The notes under the pieces were generated by a model. The model ran no database searches. It saw only the letters and a list, made by a program, of their open reading frames with translations, and was not told the origin of the DNA. The position numbers were made by a program, and so were the translations under genes. This document shows, piece by piece, positions 38,844 to 51,200 of a stretch of DNA of 64,000 nucleotides (position 1 is the first letter of the stretch; every line of letters begins with the position of its first letter). The stretch is from positions 13,502,361 to 13,566,360 of the forward strand of contig OX030957.1 of NCBI GenBank assembly GCA_943735955.1, written 5' to 3'. This DNA is from Piscicola geometra. Lineage: Eukaryota > Annelida > Clitellata > Hirudinida > Piscicolidae.

Positions 38844-41343
38844 ATGTCGACGTTGCAATGTAGGATTCAGTTTTTGGACGACACAAACCCCTTCAACACC
38901 ACTTCCTTCCCTGAGCCCTCCAAGCCACCCACATACACCTTCCTCACCAACATCCCCCTCCTCCACCAGGTCTCCGGTGTCAGCAAGCTACTGAAGGCCC
39001 CTCATAAGGTGGTTGAGTGTTTAAGGGTCTTTAACCACTGCAGGTCTTTTGACTTCTCAAAGCATCAACGATCGATATTATTCGATCAGTCTTTTAAATC
39101 CATCACTAGATTAGAATGAATTGTTTATTAAGTTTTTCTAAGTTATAGATCCATCGAGAAGGTTTTTTTGTAATTATAAACAACCAAAATAAACACCAAT
39201 CGATTTCTCAACAACCCGCCAACTGCATGCAACTACCACCAACCAACCAACCAAAGTTGGAAGACTGTGCTCTGCAGTTGTACCGCTACGATGGCGTCAC
39301 TTACGAATACGGCTCCTACTTGGACCTCGACACTGCCCTGGATGAGCAGATGGAGGAGATGGAGGGCTTTGATGCTGGGTGCGTTTGTTGAGATGGTGTG
39401 GCGTGCTATGATTGGAGGATCGTGGTTGACTTCATGGAATAAATAAGTCGGAAGTGCTTCTCTAACGGGTAATTTATTTCGATAATTAAAGCTTTAATCA
39501 GAGTTTTATTTTACTTTTCAATGCGTAATCATTTTTGCCTTTGTTTCACAGCAAGAAAAACTCGATAATCTTGAGAACGCAGCTCACAGTCCGGGTCCAC
39601 GCCATAATTGGTGGATGAATCTTTCACTATTATTTTCCATCTCAAAACACCACTTTTGAATTAATAATTTACTTTTTTATTGTTTAAGTTCATCTATTAA
39701 TGGTTTCAAAAATATAAAACTGTTTTTTTAAAGTTCAAAATGAAATATTCATAATTCGTCCAGAAAAGTTATTGAATTCTTCGGGTAGAGAGCTGAGAAG
39801 AGCCTTGTTTTCGCTAAAACAACTTTTTCAAGTAAAACTCAAATCATATTCAACGGGATGCCAATTTATAAATTAAAAACTAAACATTTTAAAAAGTGAC
39901 AATTTCATTAAACTCCACCATCAATATAATTTCCCCCCATTATAATCTCTCTCTCTACCACCACATCAACTCCCCCCTCCAGGACGACAAGGACCTCGTG
40001 CACCAGTTTTCCTGCAGTGACGGCCTCGATTGTCTCATCAAGGTGGGAGAAATGGCCGACCACAACTATCAGAACTACATCCTCAGAGGTTGCCTCCAGA
40101 GAACTTCACACTATTCTTAGTTTCAATATTCGCAATGATTCTCATTGTTAAAATGATTTGTTGAAGCGGTTGGTCAGGTGATGCTCTACGTGGATGGCAT
40201 GAATGGGATCATGCAGCACAGCGAAACGATTCAGTGGCTGTACTCCTTGATAGCTTCCAAGGTGTGCGTCTTTGTGTTCTTGGATGTTTCTAGTGTGAAT
40301 TTCAAGCATTTGTTGTGCAACTTAATGCTACTATAAAGTAGTGATGACCCTTGCTTTTACCTTTTTGTTGTGACATTTTTATGTTTTACCAAATTGTTCT
40401 AGGAAACATAATAAAAAAGAGAAAATATGAGAATATAAAAACCTTTGAGGATAACTTCAAATAAGATGTTAAATATTTTCATTTTTAAACTAAATTATTT
40501 TTCCAAACATGAAAGTCGCACCAAGTAGCCAAGACAGCGATGAAGCTCTTGCTGGTCTTTGTGGAGTACAACGAAGAAAACGTCAGTGCGTTGGTGAAGG
40601 CAGTCGCCAAGGCAGAAACGAGGGAAGGTGAGGTGGAATAAGTGATGGCGAATTAGTAAGCAGGAATTAATTTAGAAGAGATTATTTGACTAATTTTCAG
40701 AATGACACGAAAATTCCTTATGGCGTTTCATGATTTTTCAAATAATGAAAATGTCTCAATTTTATATAATCTATTTCAAATAGATTCATAAATTATTAAT
40801 AGTTGTTTTGAATTCATAAAAACATTTTATTAAGTTCCAGCTAAATAGTTCGAATGTTTCAAAAGGTCAAAAGGCTTGGAGGAGGGTGGTGGAAGTGCTA
40901 AAGTACGAGACGATCGAAGACCCAGAACTCAAGACATTTGCTATGACACTAATCAACAGGGTAGGATTAGGTTTCAATTAAAAAAAAACATATTTCTTTT
41001 TTTTTCAATTTAATTTTATTTAATATTAAAAATTAGTAATTAAAACGTTCTAAGATCTTATTTACACAACCACCTACTGCACAGACGCTGAACGGCATTC
41101 CGGAACAAGAGGCCTATTATGACGTGGTGGACATGTTGGAGGAAGAAGGGATGGAAGGAGTGGTCAAGAAGCTGCTCCAAGACGCATCTACCACTTCTGA
41201 ACTCACCAACCAGTTGAACATCTACGAAGCAGTGTTGAACAGTGAAGATGGCAACGAAGTCAAGACTCTCTCTGATATGGCAAACGTCAGGTTGAAGTCG
41301 TTGTTTGAGCATGATGAAATGATGAGAGAAAGAAGTAGAGTCG
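38844..41343 (+). CDS. FHOD: FHOD N-terminal GBD-like and DID (armadillo) region
   Basis: These exons match FHOD closely: [110 protein letters not shown] and [17 protein letters not shown], each with a vertebrate FHOD counterpart. This region binds the DAD and holds the formin inactive. The last exon (from 41085) stays open to a TAG at 41358, so the donor is unclear. Candidates are gtcaag near 41259 and GT sites further on. Reading through would give a truncated DID-only product. Confidence 0.85.
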
Positions 41344-44300
41344 ATATTAAAACTAAGTAGAGTCGATATTAAAAATATGTAGAATTAATAGTGGAAAGCT
41401 GTGAGATTGAGAGACAACACGATTAAAGGGTCACTAGGCCGTTTAAAATGTGACTTAGATGATGAAGGCGATAATGTAACCATTGTAAATATCAATTTAG
41501 AGCCGTAAAATATTATTAATAACATTTCAAAAAGTTTAATTGTTCAATTATTCAAATTTCATTCATAGATGGTCGTGAATTTTAAAATCAAAGACTCAAC
41601 ATTCAACAAACCTCAAAATAGGAAGAACCACTTGCACTGCAACAAACAACAACCACACAGACAAACAACAACCACACAGACAAACAACAACCACACAGAC
41701 AAACAACAACCACACAGACAAAAAACAACACCACAGACAAACAACAACCACACAGACAAACAACAACCACACAGACAAACAACAACCACACAGACAAACA
41801 ACAACCACACAGACAAACAACAACCACACAGACAAACAACAACCACACAGACAAACAACAACCACACAGACAACAACAACCACACAGACAAAAAACAACC
41901 ACACAGACAAACAACAACCACACAGACAAACAACAACCACGCAGACAACAACAACCACACAGACAAACAACAACCACACAGACAAACAACAACCACGCAG
42001 ACAAACGCCTCGGAGGAAGGACGGGGAAAGCAGTCGAAGGAGCAGGAGGTTTTCCACTGGATCTGCCCTCGAAGAGGCTGCTCTGGAGACTTCCAAACAG
42101 CAGTTACTCTTCACTTCAACCAGCCTATTTCAACTATATTTAATTTATTTGTATTCTGAATAGAATATTTGTTTTTATGCAAGCTTATCTACGGTGTTTT
42201 AACTTTGAACCGACACTTCTAGAAATAACTAAGTCTTGAAAACCAAGCCTCAATAATGTTGAGTCCGTCTATGCCTACTGAAACACAGCCAAACGACCTT
42301 GGAGTATGGGAAGAGTAGAGTGGCCAGCAGGAATCAGTCTTCTGGCCTCAGAGACAACAAGGGGATGCCGTCCAAGATGACCCAAGGTGTCATGGCGCTA
42401 CCTAGTGTTGCATGATGGTTTTTGAGCATTTGACTTCGAAACACCAGCTTCACTACATCTCATCCATTCACGTGCTCGATCAAGCCTACATTTACTGTGT
42501 CATGTAATTGAATCAATTTCTTAATTTAGAACTTTAATGATATTAATTTAGCATCCATGGCTTCAGAAGACAGTAAGCACGACGAGACGAATGACGAGAA
42601 GGACGAGGACGAAGGCAACAAGAGCTCCTTGAGCAGCATGCTGAACCAGGCGAAGATGGGTCTGGGCAGGAAGAAGATTGTTCCGATGGCAACACCCGTG
42701 GTCAGAGCGCCTCCCAAGTCAGAAGCCGAGCTGCAGTGGGAACAAGTGGAAAAGTCGGCCCGCAAGCCGCTGAGAATAAAGCAGGTTTGAGTTAATGAAA
42801 TTATTTTTAATTTAACTTTTTAAAGTTTTCAAAGTTCAATTTAAAACACTTCTCATGAAACACATGCCGTTCAAAGGTAGACTTCACCGAGCTGACAGAG
42901 GCAGACGACGTGGACTTGGTCTCCTTCCAGCCCGGCTTCACGCCTGCAATCTCTTCCAAAGCGCCCTTTCTGCTTCCTGGCATGGGACCACCCCCTCCAC
43001 CACCTTTACCCTCATTTGGGGGCATACCTCCACCACCACCTCCTCCTCCACCCCCTTTTGGTGCACCCCCACCTCCACCTCCACCACCTCCACCCTTCGG
43101 TATGCTACCACCACCACCACCCGGCCTCCCTCCCCCTCCCCCTTCTCTCGGAGGCCTCCAAGCGTCGAACCTTTCCAGAGCCACCATGAAGAAAACCATC
43201 AAGCTGCACTGGAAAGAAGCCCTGTCCAGCTACACCACGCATTCAGGCGCCCAGGCTGAGACCATCTGGCTCAGAATGGCTAAGGAGTTGGGCAGCATCA
43301 AAGTCGACTCGCAAAAAGTCGAACAACTTTTTGCGTCAAAGACCGTTGAGTTGAAGACAAAGGTTGAGTGCGTTAAACATTTATTGTTCTGAACCGCATG
43401 CTGGATATTATTAGCTAGTTTATACTTATAATTATTTACAGTTTCAAGAAATTGAATAAATGTAATAAAAAACATTATTAGCTAGTTTATACTTATAATT
43501 ATTTCCAATTTCAAGAAATTTAATAAATGAAACAAAAAACAGAAGCAAGAGTTGAACAAGAAGGAGATCAGTGTGCTGGACCCAAAGCGCTCGAACGTCA
43601 TCAACATTGGCCTCACCGCCCTGCCCCCTCCTCGCACCATCAAAACTGCCATCACCAAAATGGACTCTGTCATCATGAACAGAGAAGCTATTGAGGTCTG
43701 AAGAGTTTACAAACAGGATAAATATGATTAGATCGTTTTTTCAAAATTCTCACTCAGTAATATCAATGACAGAACTAACAAAAAGCGAATCTCGATGAAA
43801 AAGTGTTGCTTTAAACCTCACAGAAAGTGTTGACTTCAATGGTGCCGACGGAGGAAGAGCGTGTTCGCATTGAAGAGGCGCAAAAGAACGGAGGAGATCT
43901 GCCCCTGGGGAAGGCGGAGCAGTTCTTCGTCACGCTCTCCACCATCCCCAACCTCACTGAACGACTCAAACTCTGGCTCTTCAAAATGGATTTTGACAGC
44001 ATTGAAAATGTTTGAGTTTTGAGGTTTTGAGAATTTTGGATAATGTGAATGAAGGAACATTCTAATGATTGAAACTTGAACCCATTTGAAGGAAATTGGT
44101 GAAGCAATGCTAGATTTGAAACTTGGAATCGAAGAGCTTCGCAAGAGCAAGTGTCTCAGGCAGATCCTAGCCAGTGTGTTGAGCGTCGGAAACTTTTTGA
44201 ACGGCTCTGAAGTGAGTTAAAGTTGTCGATAAATCTAAATTCCTTCAATAACTTAGATCTTCCATTGCAGGCAAAAGGCTTCCTCGTAGAATACCTAGCC

Positions 44301-46281
44301 AAGATTCCAGAAGTGAAGGACACAGTGCACAAGCATTCTCTTCTCTACTACATAGGTATAAACCTTCCCATTCGATAGAACTTGTTCATTTATATTTTCA
44401 GATATTTTTTATTATTTGCTATTAATCCACGCTTTTGTGGTCTGCAAATGCATGATGAGACAGTTTGTGAGCATAGGGGGCGCCACGAGCAAAATATTGG
44501 GTGGGTCAAATACATTGTGGCCCATTAGCTCTAAGTATTGGTTGGGCCGTTGCCCACCTAGCCCACCTCGCTCGCCCCCCATGTTTGTGAGACAGTTTGT
44601 GAGGCAACTTCAGCATTGAGACAGTTTGTGAGGCAACTTCAGCATTGAGACAGTTTGTGAGGCAACTTCAGCATTGAGACAGTTTGTGAGGCAACTTCAG
44701 CATTGAGACAGTTTGTGAGGCAACTTCAGCATTGAGACAGTTTGTGAGGCAACTTCAGCATTGAGACAGTTTGTGAGGCAACTTCAGCATTGAGACAGTT
44801 TGTGAGGCAACTTCAGCATTGAGACAGTTTGTGAGGCAACTTCAGCATTGAGACAGTTTGTGAGGCAACTTCAGCATTGAGACAGTTTGTGAGGCAACTT
44901 CAGCATTGAGGACCTCCCCGAAGGTAACATCGTTCTCGAGCAATTCCACGACCCAGCTGACCTGTATTCCGAGATTGGCTCAATCAACAGGTGTGCCAAG
45001 GTTGAGTTTTGCACTTACGATCTATAATTTGATAATGAAAGCATTATTTATATTTATTCATCACTTTAAAAGTCTATTGCAAAATATTTTTGAAACTTCA
45101 GTTTAGAATGTAGAAATAAAAAACTTACATTTATAGGTGGAGTGGGACGAGATAACGAATAAACTGGGAAAGTTGGAAAACGATTGCAAGACTTCATGGG
45201 AAAACCTGGACAAAATCATTGTCTCAGATCCAAATGCGAACAGCAAAAACAAGTAAGTTGGTACATCATGGTTCAATCGGTCACTTGATAACATTAATTT
45301 CTTCTTTTTTGAAATTATAAATAATTTTGAAGGCTTTCTGACTACTTGACAACATGCGCTGAAAAAATCATCATTCTGAAAGTGATCTTGAAGAGGCTCA
45401 TGAACAGGTATTTGATCTTTTCCACATCATTCCTATTTTTGAATAGTTCATAATTCAAATTCAACCTTCTCAGGTTCAGCAAGTTCCTTCTGTACCTGGG
45501 CTACAATTCAGACGCTGCGAAAGAAGTTAAAGTCACGCCATTTTGTAAGGCCATAAGCGAGTTCTCGTTGGAGTATCGGACGATGCGAGAGAAGCTGATG
45601 CTGCAACGAGCGAAGAAAATGAAGGAGAAGGAGAGGAAGAAGACGAGAGGCAAAATGATCGTGGAGGTTTTGAATTTATTATTAATCAACATTTTAAATA
45701 TATATATTTAATAATATCAAGGTCAATATATATTTATAAATAGTTTATAAATATATATTATATTTTATTATCCTAGACCGACAAGTTTGTATCGAAGACT
45801 AGGACACTGCCGCTGGAGAAGCAGCGAGACGACGACTTGAAGATGCTGCTCGACAAGACCAACTACAGCAACCCCCTCTCGCCCCACGTCTCCAAAGTCA
45901 GGAAAAAAAGTGTTGTAGGTATGTCGCTGAGCTGCTGCTGATTATGATACTTATTCAATAAATTGTTAATTATTTTAAAGCCTAAATATTTGTTTTAAAA
46001 CAAATATAAATACTTTTAAAAAACATAAAACTCAAATTCTTCAGCGACTACAACTAAAAATAATCTTCCAAACAAACGACGCAGGCCTCCTAGACAGGAA
46101 CCAGCCGAGCGAGAACTTGCAGAGCAGGGGCAGGCTCTCTGGCAGAGCCGCAATCGACCATGGTTCAGAGACCGAGGGGATGGACGACATGCTGGAGGTG
46201 GTCGTCAGGTCGGCAGCCAGAGCTTCAGACTCCAAAAACGCACAACGAATCAAAACCTCGGAGAGAAAGTCTTGTTGGTGA
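38844..46281 (+). CDS. FHOD: FHOD-family formin
   Basis: FHOD formins assemble and bundle actin filaments and are held inactive by DID-DAD contact. The start is ATG 38844 ([17 protein letters not shown]), nearly the vertebrate FHOD N-terminus. Exons: 38844-39008, 39257-39378, 39552-39610, 39764-39831, 39983-40088, 40167-40261, 40516-40627, 40866-40960, 41085 to about 41258, (possible small exon 42001-42048), 42552-42784, 42877-43362, 43543-43695, 43824-44009, 44092-44211, 44271-44355, 44924-45000, 45137-45252, 45333-45407, 45474-45666, 45777-45918, 46085-46281. Phases agree except at the junctions between 41258 and 42552. The product is roughly 1,000 residues, shorter than vertebrate FHOD1/3 because the linker between the N-terminal domains and FH1 is short. 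The stop TGA lies in the first unit of a minisatellite. Confidence 0.92.
41640..42003. repeat. 19-bp CA-rich minisatellite in FHOD
   Basis: About 18 units of caaccacacagacaaacaa with small deletions, between FHOD DID and FH1 exons. Confidence 0.95.
42001..42048 (+). CDS. Possible 16-codon FHOD exon after CA-rich repeat
   Basis: Forty-eight bases open in frame ([16 protein letters not shown]) lie between an acceptor-like cacgcag at the very end of a 19-bp repeat and a gttttc donor-like site. It would add a charged linker between the DID and FH1 exons. Phase with the next exon does not close, so this is only a candidate. Confidence 0.2.
42552..45666 (+). CDS. FHOD: FHOD FH1-FH2 region
   Basis: Exon 42552-42784 contains an in-frame ATG (42557, [14 protein letters not shown]) that could start a short isoform. 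Exon 42877-43362 has [15 protein letters not shown], then five proline tracts of 5-10 residues (FH1, profilin-actin binding), then the FH2 start [15 protein letters not shown]2 continues with [53 protein letters not shown] (the conserved GNxxN loop), [34 protein letters not shown] and [19 protein letters not shown]2 dimers cap and elongate barbed ends. The intron before 44924 is filled by a 29-bp repeat. Confidence 0.93.
43405..43542. repeat. ~70-bp tandem duplication in FHOD intron
   Basis: attattagctagtttatac plus flanking bases occurs twice. The first copy keeps ttatttacag, a possible cryptic acceptor. The second has ttatttccaa. Confidence 0.85.
44455..44585. mobile_element. Possible transposon end with terminal inverted repeats in FHOD intron
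   Basis: The segment opens gggggcgccacgagc, continues tgggtgggtcaaat, and closes with gcccacctcgctcgcccccc. The ends are roughly inverted. It lies between two pieces of the 29-bp repeat (gacagtttgtgag at 44459 and from 44588), suggesting insertion beside the array founder. Confidence 0.35.
44588..44910. repeat. 29-bp minisatellite in FHOD intron
   Basis: About 11 near-identical units of gagacagtttgtgaggcaac plus ttcagcatt. The array ends 13 bp before the acceptor of exon 44924-45000. Confidence 0.96.
46085..46281 (+). CDS. FHOD: FHOD terminal exon with DAD, ending in minisatellite
   Basis: The exon joins in phase after GVV/GVG (45918) and encodes [19 protein letters not shown], then the autoregulatory motif [17 protein letters not shown] and a basic end (RIKTSERKS). 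The hydrophobic [11 protein letters not shown] block followed by basic residues corresponds to vertebrate FHOD ADEIMDRIVKSA plus RKSLRRTL, the DAD and its ROCK-site region. The final codons AAG TCT TGT TGG TGA are the start of the 37-bp repeat unit that continues for 2 kb. Confidence 0.75.
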
Positions 46282-48213
46282 TGTGATGTTCGAATGTTGA
46301 GAAAGTCTTGTTGGTGATGTGATGTTGAGGATGTTGAGAAAGTCTTGTTGGTGATGTGATGTTGAGAATGTTGAGAAAGTCTTGTTGGTGATGTGATGTT
46401 GAGAATGTTGAGAAAGTCTTGTTGGTGATGTGATGTTGAGAATGTTGAGAAAGTCTTGTTGGTGATGTGATGTTGAGAATGTTGAGAAAGTCTTGTTGGT
46501 GATGTGATGTTGAGAATGTTGAGAAAGTCTTGTTGGTGATGTGATGTTTGAATGTTGAGAAAGTCTTGTTGGTGATGTGATGTTGAGAATGTTGAGAAAG
46601 TCTTGTTGGTGATGTGATGTTGAGAATGTTGAGAAAGTCTTGTTGGTGATGTGATGTTGAGAATGTTGAGAAAGTCTTGTTGGTGATGTGATGTTGAGAA
46701 TGTTGAGAAAGTCTTGTTGGTGATGTGATGTTGAGAATGTTGAGAAAGTCTTGTTGGTGATGTGATGTTGAGAATGTTGAGAAAGTCTTGTTGGTGATGT
46801 GATGTTCGAATGTTGAGAAAGTCTTGTTGGTGATGTGATGTTGAGAATGTTGAGAAAGTCTTGTTGGTGATGTGATGTTGAGAATGTTGAGAAAGTCTTG
46901 TTGGTGATGTGATGTTGAGAATGTTGAGAAAGTCTTGTTGGTGATGTGATGTTGAGAATGTTGAGAAAGTCTTGTTGGTGATGTGATGTTGAGAATGTTG
47001 AGAAAGTCTTGTTGGTGATGTGATGTTGAGAATGTTGAGAAAGTCTTGTTGGTGATGTGATGTTGAGAATGTTGAGAAAGTCTTGTTGGTGATGTGATGT
47101 TTGAATGTTGAGAAAGTCTTGTTGGTGATGTGATGTTGAGAATGTTGAGAAAGTCTTGTTGGTGATGTGATGTTCGAATGTTGAGAAAGTCTTGTTGGTG
47201 ATGTGATGTTGAGAATGTTGAGAAAGTCTTGTTGGTGATGTGATGTTGAGAATGTTGAGAAAGTCTTGTTGGTGATGTGATGTTGAGAATGTTGAGAAAG
47301 TCTTGTTGGTGATGTGATGTTGAGAATGTTGAGAAAGTCTTGTTGGTGATGTGATGTTGAGAATGTTGAGAAAGTCTTGTTGGTGATGTGATGTTGAGAA
47401 TGTTGAGAAAGTCTTGTTGGTGATGTGATGTTGAGAATGTTGAGAAAGTCTTGTTGGTGATGTGATGTTCGAATGTTGAGAAAGTCTTGTTGGTGATGTG
47501 ATGTTGAGAATGTTGAGAAAGTCTTGTTGGTGATGTGATGTTGAGAATGTTGAGAAAGTCTTGTTGGTGATGTGATGTTGAGAATGTTGAGAAAGTCTTG
47601 TTGGTGATGTGATGTTGAGAATGTTGAGAAAGTCTTGTTGGTGATGTGATGTTGAGAATGTTGAGAAAGTCTTGTTGGTGATGTGATGTTGAGAATGTTG
47701 AGAAAGTCTTGTTGGTGATGTGATGTTTGAATGTTGAAAAAGTCTTGTTGGTGATGTGATGTTCGAATGTTGAGAAAGTCTTGTTGGTGATGTGATGTTT
47801 GAATGTTGAGAAAGTCATGTTGGTGATGTGATGTTGAGAATGTTGAGAAAGTCTTGTTGGTGATGTGATGTTGAGAATGTTGAGAAAGTCTTGTTGGTGA
47901 TGTGATGTTGAGAATGTTGAGAAAGTCTTGTTGGTGATGTGATGTTGAGAATGTTGAGAAAGTCTTGTTGGTGATGTGATGTTTGAATGTTGAGAAAGTC
48001 TTGTTGGTGATGTGATGTTGAGAATGTTGAGAAAGTCTTGTTGGTGATGTGATGTTCGAATGTTGAGAAAGTCTTGTTGGTGATGTGATGTTGAGAATGT
48101 TGAGAAAGTCTTGTTGGTGATGTGATGTTGAGAATGTTGAGAAAGTCTTGTTGGTGATGTGATGTTGAGAATGTTGAGAAAGTCTTGTTGGTGATGTGAT
48201 GTTTGAATGTTGA
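46267..48213. repeat. 37-bp minisatellite, ~50 units, starting inside FHOD stop region
   Basis: The unit is gttgagaaagtcttgttggt plus gatgtgatgttgagaat. Variant 36-bp units carry ttcgaat or tttgaat. Units are almost identical, so expansion is recent. The array begins within FHOD's last codons. Minus-strand frames are open in all three phases because the unit has no stop on that strand. Confidence 0.97.
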
Positions 48214-51200
48214 AAAAGTTACTGAACAATATTCCAAAGCTTTACAAATGTCCCACTCGCACAGGGAGAAGCTCGAACTACAGGTAACCTCGTCTTCCAT
48301 TCGACCCTCTTCATCGACCTTTCTTTCTTTCTGTTTAAATATGCTAATACGAATCAACTGTCACATTTTGTTTGTTTTAAATAGGGTTATTTTTCTATTT
48401 AACTTCAGTCAGATAATATATTTTTCAAAAAGATTAAATTTTTAGAAAAAAGATTTTTCATGTGTAGTGTCTGGCTTTTCGTGCGTTCATAAACATTTCT
48501 ATGGGGTGAAGGAATTCAGCGCCAAACCCTTTCAACCTTCACTCTGGTTTGAAGAAACCTCAACACCATGTGATGTTCTCCTGTCCAATCATTGCCTCGT
48601 TGGCAGTCTTTTACTCATTCATGATGGATTTGAGTTGAATAGCAAAACATTACTGTAGAATTGAATGTCATAATGATGACGATGGAGAAGAAGGCTATGA
48701 GGATGAAGAAGAGGATGTTACTGAAGATGATTTTGAAGAATACAATGAAGTTTATAATCAAGAAGAGAATAGTGAAGTTTATATTCAAGAAGAGAATAGT
48801 GAAGTTTATAATTAAGAAATAGTAGTACTGATGGTGATCAAGTAGAATATAGTGATGATGATGATGGTGATGAGATATGAGGCAGTGAAGATGACGATGA
48901 CGGCACGAACGCCCCCCTCTTCAGCACAAGGCATCAGTCGCAAGAGGCCCTAGCAATTAATGATTCTTTCTGGCCCCTTAATTGTTGTTCAAATGGTCTT
49001 GCTTGGAGTGTTCCCTAAGGAGAATTATTTGTCAATCTTTGTGCGACTTTACCGGTACCTTTGAACATATTTAGTTGCACGCAATGATGTCAACTGCTGG
49101 ATATAAAAGTGAGCACACAGACTTGAGGGTTAGTCTGGATTGATCATCATCATCACCATCGGTCGGGCGCGGATGAGAGGTCAGGGGGCTTCTCTTGCGA
49201 GGCACAACGACGATGAAACAATCAATCATGTTGCATGGTTCAGAAAGCCACGATGAATACTCGCACTGTTCTTGATTAAGTTCTAATGATTTGGTTTATT
49301 TACTTTTTGAGGCTTTTTGTGCCGAATGCTGTTGTAAATCTAAATCATGCTATCTTGAAAAGTGAAAAATCTTAAAAATGAATTTCTTCCTATCCACCGA
49401 TCAGTTTTTCGTTGTTATACCCCTTGTAACTTCGTATTAAAACTAAATTAGGAAAAAATAAAGTTCACGAGAAAAACACAGGTCCGAATATATATGAAAA
49501 TTAAAGTAATTGTGTCGTCTTCAGAAGTTTCAAAAGTCCTAATTGTCCCGTCTTGACCAGAGTTTTGCATCAAACTTATTTTATTTCAGATATTTAAAAT
49601 ATTCATTGGTAGAACTAACTATAATTATGTGTTGTAAAATGTATACTACTCGTTCTGATGTTATACAACAAGTGTTTCGTTAAAGAAAAGCCTTTTTGAA
49701 TAACAATTTGAAGGAATAAAAATGCAAAACAAATTATGTCAAAATTTCTTTGAAATTTAACTTCTCAAAGCTTAACAGTTTCCATAAATAAACCAAAATC
49801 GTTCATTCACCCTTCATTACTATTCATACACCAATCATTATTCATGCATATCATTATTATGCGTGCCTATAATCTTTTCAGCGTGAAATCGCTTCAAGTG
49901 TTCAGCAGCTGCATCTCACGTGACCAGCACTCTGACTCCGCCCCTTGGCGAGAAGTTTGGGTGGTGCAAAGTATTCGATGGATTTTTGTTTGAATCCTCG
50001 TCTTTGTATTCTTGAGTTTTTTTTGAATCTTTGAGTTTATATTCTTAAGTTTTATTTTTGTTTTTTTGTAACGCTCGTTTCCCATAAAGTTTTAGTTCAT
50101 CAGTGGCTTCAATGCACGGCTTATTTGCTTGTGTGATTCATATTTTGTATATATCTTTTTTCCTATTATTATTTATAAAATCCTATTTAAAATTAAATTT
50201 TAAAAATCGGTTACTCTACCTCTGGATGACTTAGAAGCATAATTCTTTCTGAGCAGTTTTGAGATCTAAAAAGAAGAGTCAATTAAAAACCGAATCAAAT
50301 CTACTTATAAAGTTACTCTATCAACTACGTAAAACAAAGCGCAGAATTATTAAGTGAGAAGATGGGAATAAATTATTCTTTGGTAAAGGGTGGGTGTAGA
50401 GTCCCATAAACTGCAACTCATTAGAACTATTTGATGTACTTTTCCACAACGAATAATAAGAATTTGTGAGAGAATTATTATTTTTATTGCAAATCTTCTG
50501 TTTCTGGATGATTCATCATTAATAAATCTTTATTTTATTGCAAAACTTCTGTTTCTGAATGATTCACTATGCTTAATTTGGAAGCAGTCGCCTTCTTGAA
50601 CATTCCTGAGAAGTATTTGAGCAATTAGTGCAGTGAGACACTATATGCTCACGAAATGATGTAGTTATGATTTAATTTAATGTTTAAAGTGAACGTACAG
50701 CGAATAAGATCAGTTTTCTATAAACTTCATAATTTAACACCAAAGTTAAATAAACTTTGTAATCCAAGTGAATCAATTTAGCTCTCAGAATGACTCGGAA
50801 TGCTGTAGATTCAGTTGTTTACCGAGCTAGATCGAAATACCAGTGTCAGCATCGAGAACAAACTGCCTTACGCAAGGCCAAATGCAAGGATTCTAAACCA
50901 TAGAAGCACAAATAAAAAACTGAGTGACCTATGATTCATATGCACAAACCATGAATCGTTCAAGTCAATTGTCCCATTTTTTATTCAGTTTTCATTTTTA
51001 AACTTTAGACTTTTGTCTAACTTGACTAATTACTATATTTAAAAAATTATTTAAATTAGTAAAATTATTAATAAAAAACAGGTTTTTAAAACACCTAAAC
51101 TTTATTCCATTCAAAAGCAACGCTGATAGATCATAAATTCCGTTACTTTCCACCACGGCATCACCTGCTTAATATGCACAGGCCCCACCCTCCCCTCCCT

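Noticed and set aside
41596..42159. Cys/Val-rich and Gln/Thr-rich frames of 127-196 codons
   Set aside because: A 19-bp minisatellite; only a possible 16-codon exon at its right edge was kept, at low confidence.
44588..44910. 29-bp direct repeats resembling a CRISPR array
   Set aside because: Units are contiguous with no spacers and lie in an animal intron.
46250..48229. 659-codon minus-strand open frame ([12 protein letters not shown] type repeats)
   Set aside because: It is the 37-bp minisatellite read in rotating frames; all three minus frames are open only because the unit lacks a stop. No unique sequence, start context or domain.
48205..48282. EKVTEQYSKALQMSHSHREK frame ending in a cag/gtaacc donor-like site, considered as a further FHOD exon
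   Set aside because: No FHOD similarity and FHOD already ends with a DAD and stop; no acceptor outside the minisatellite.
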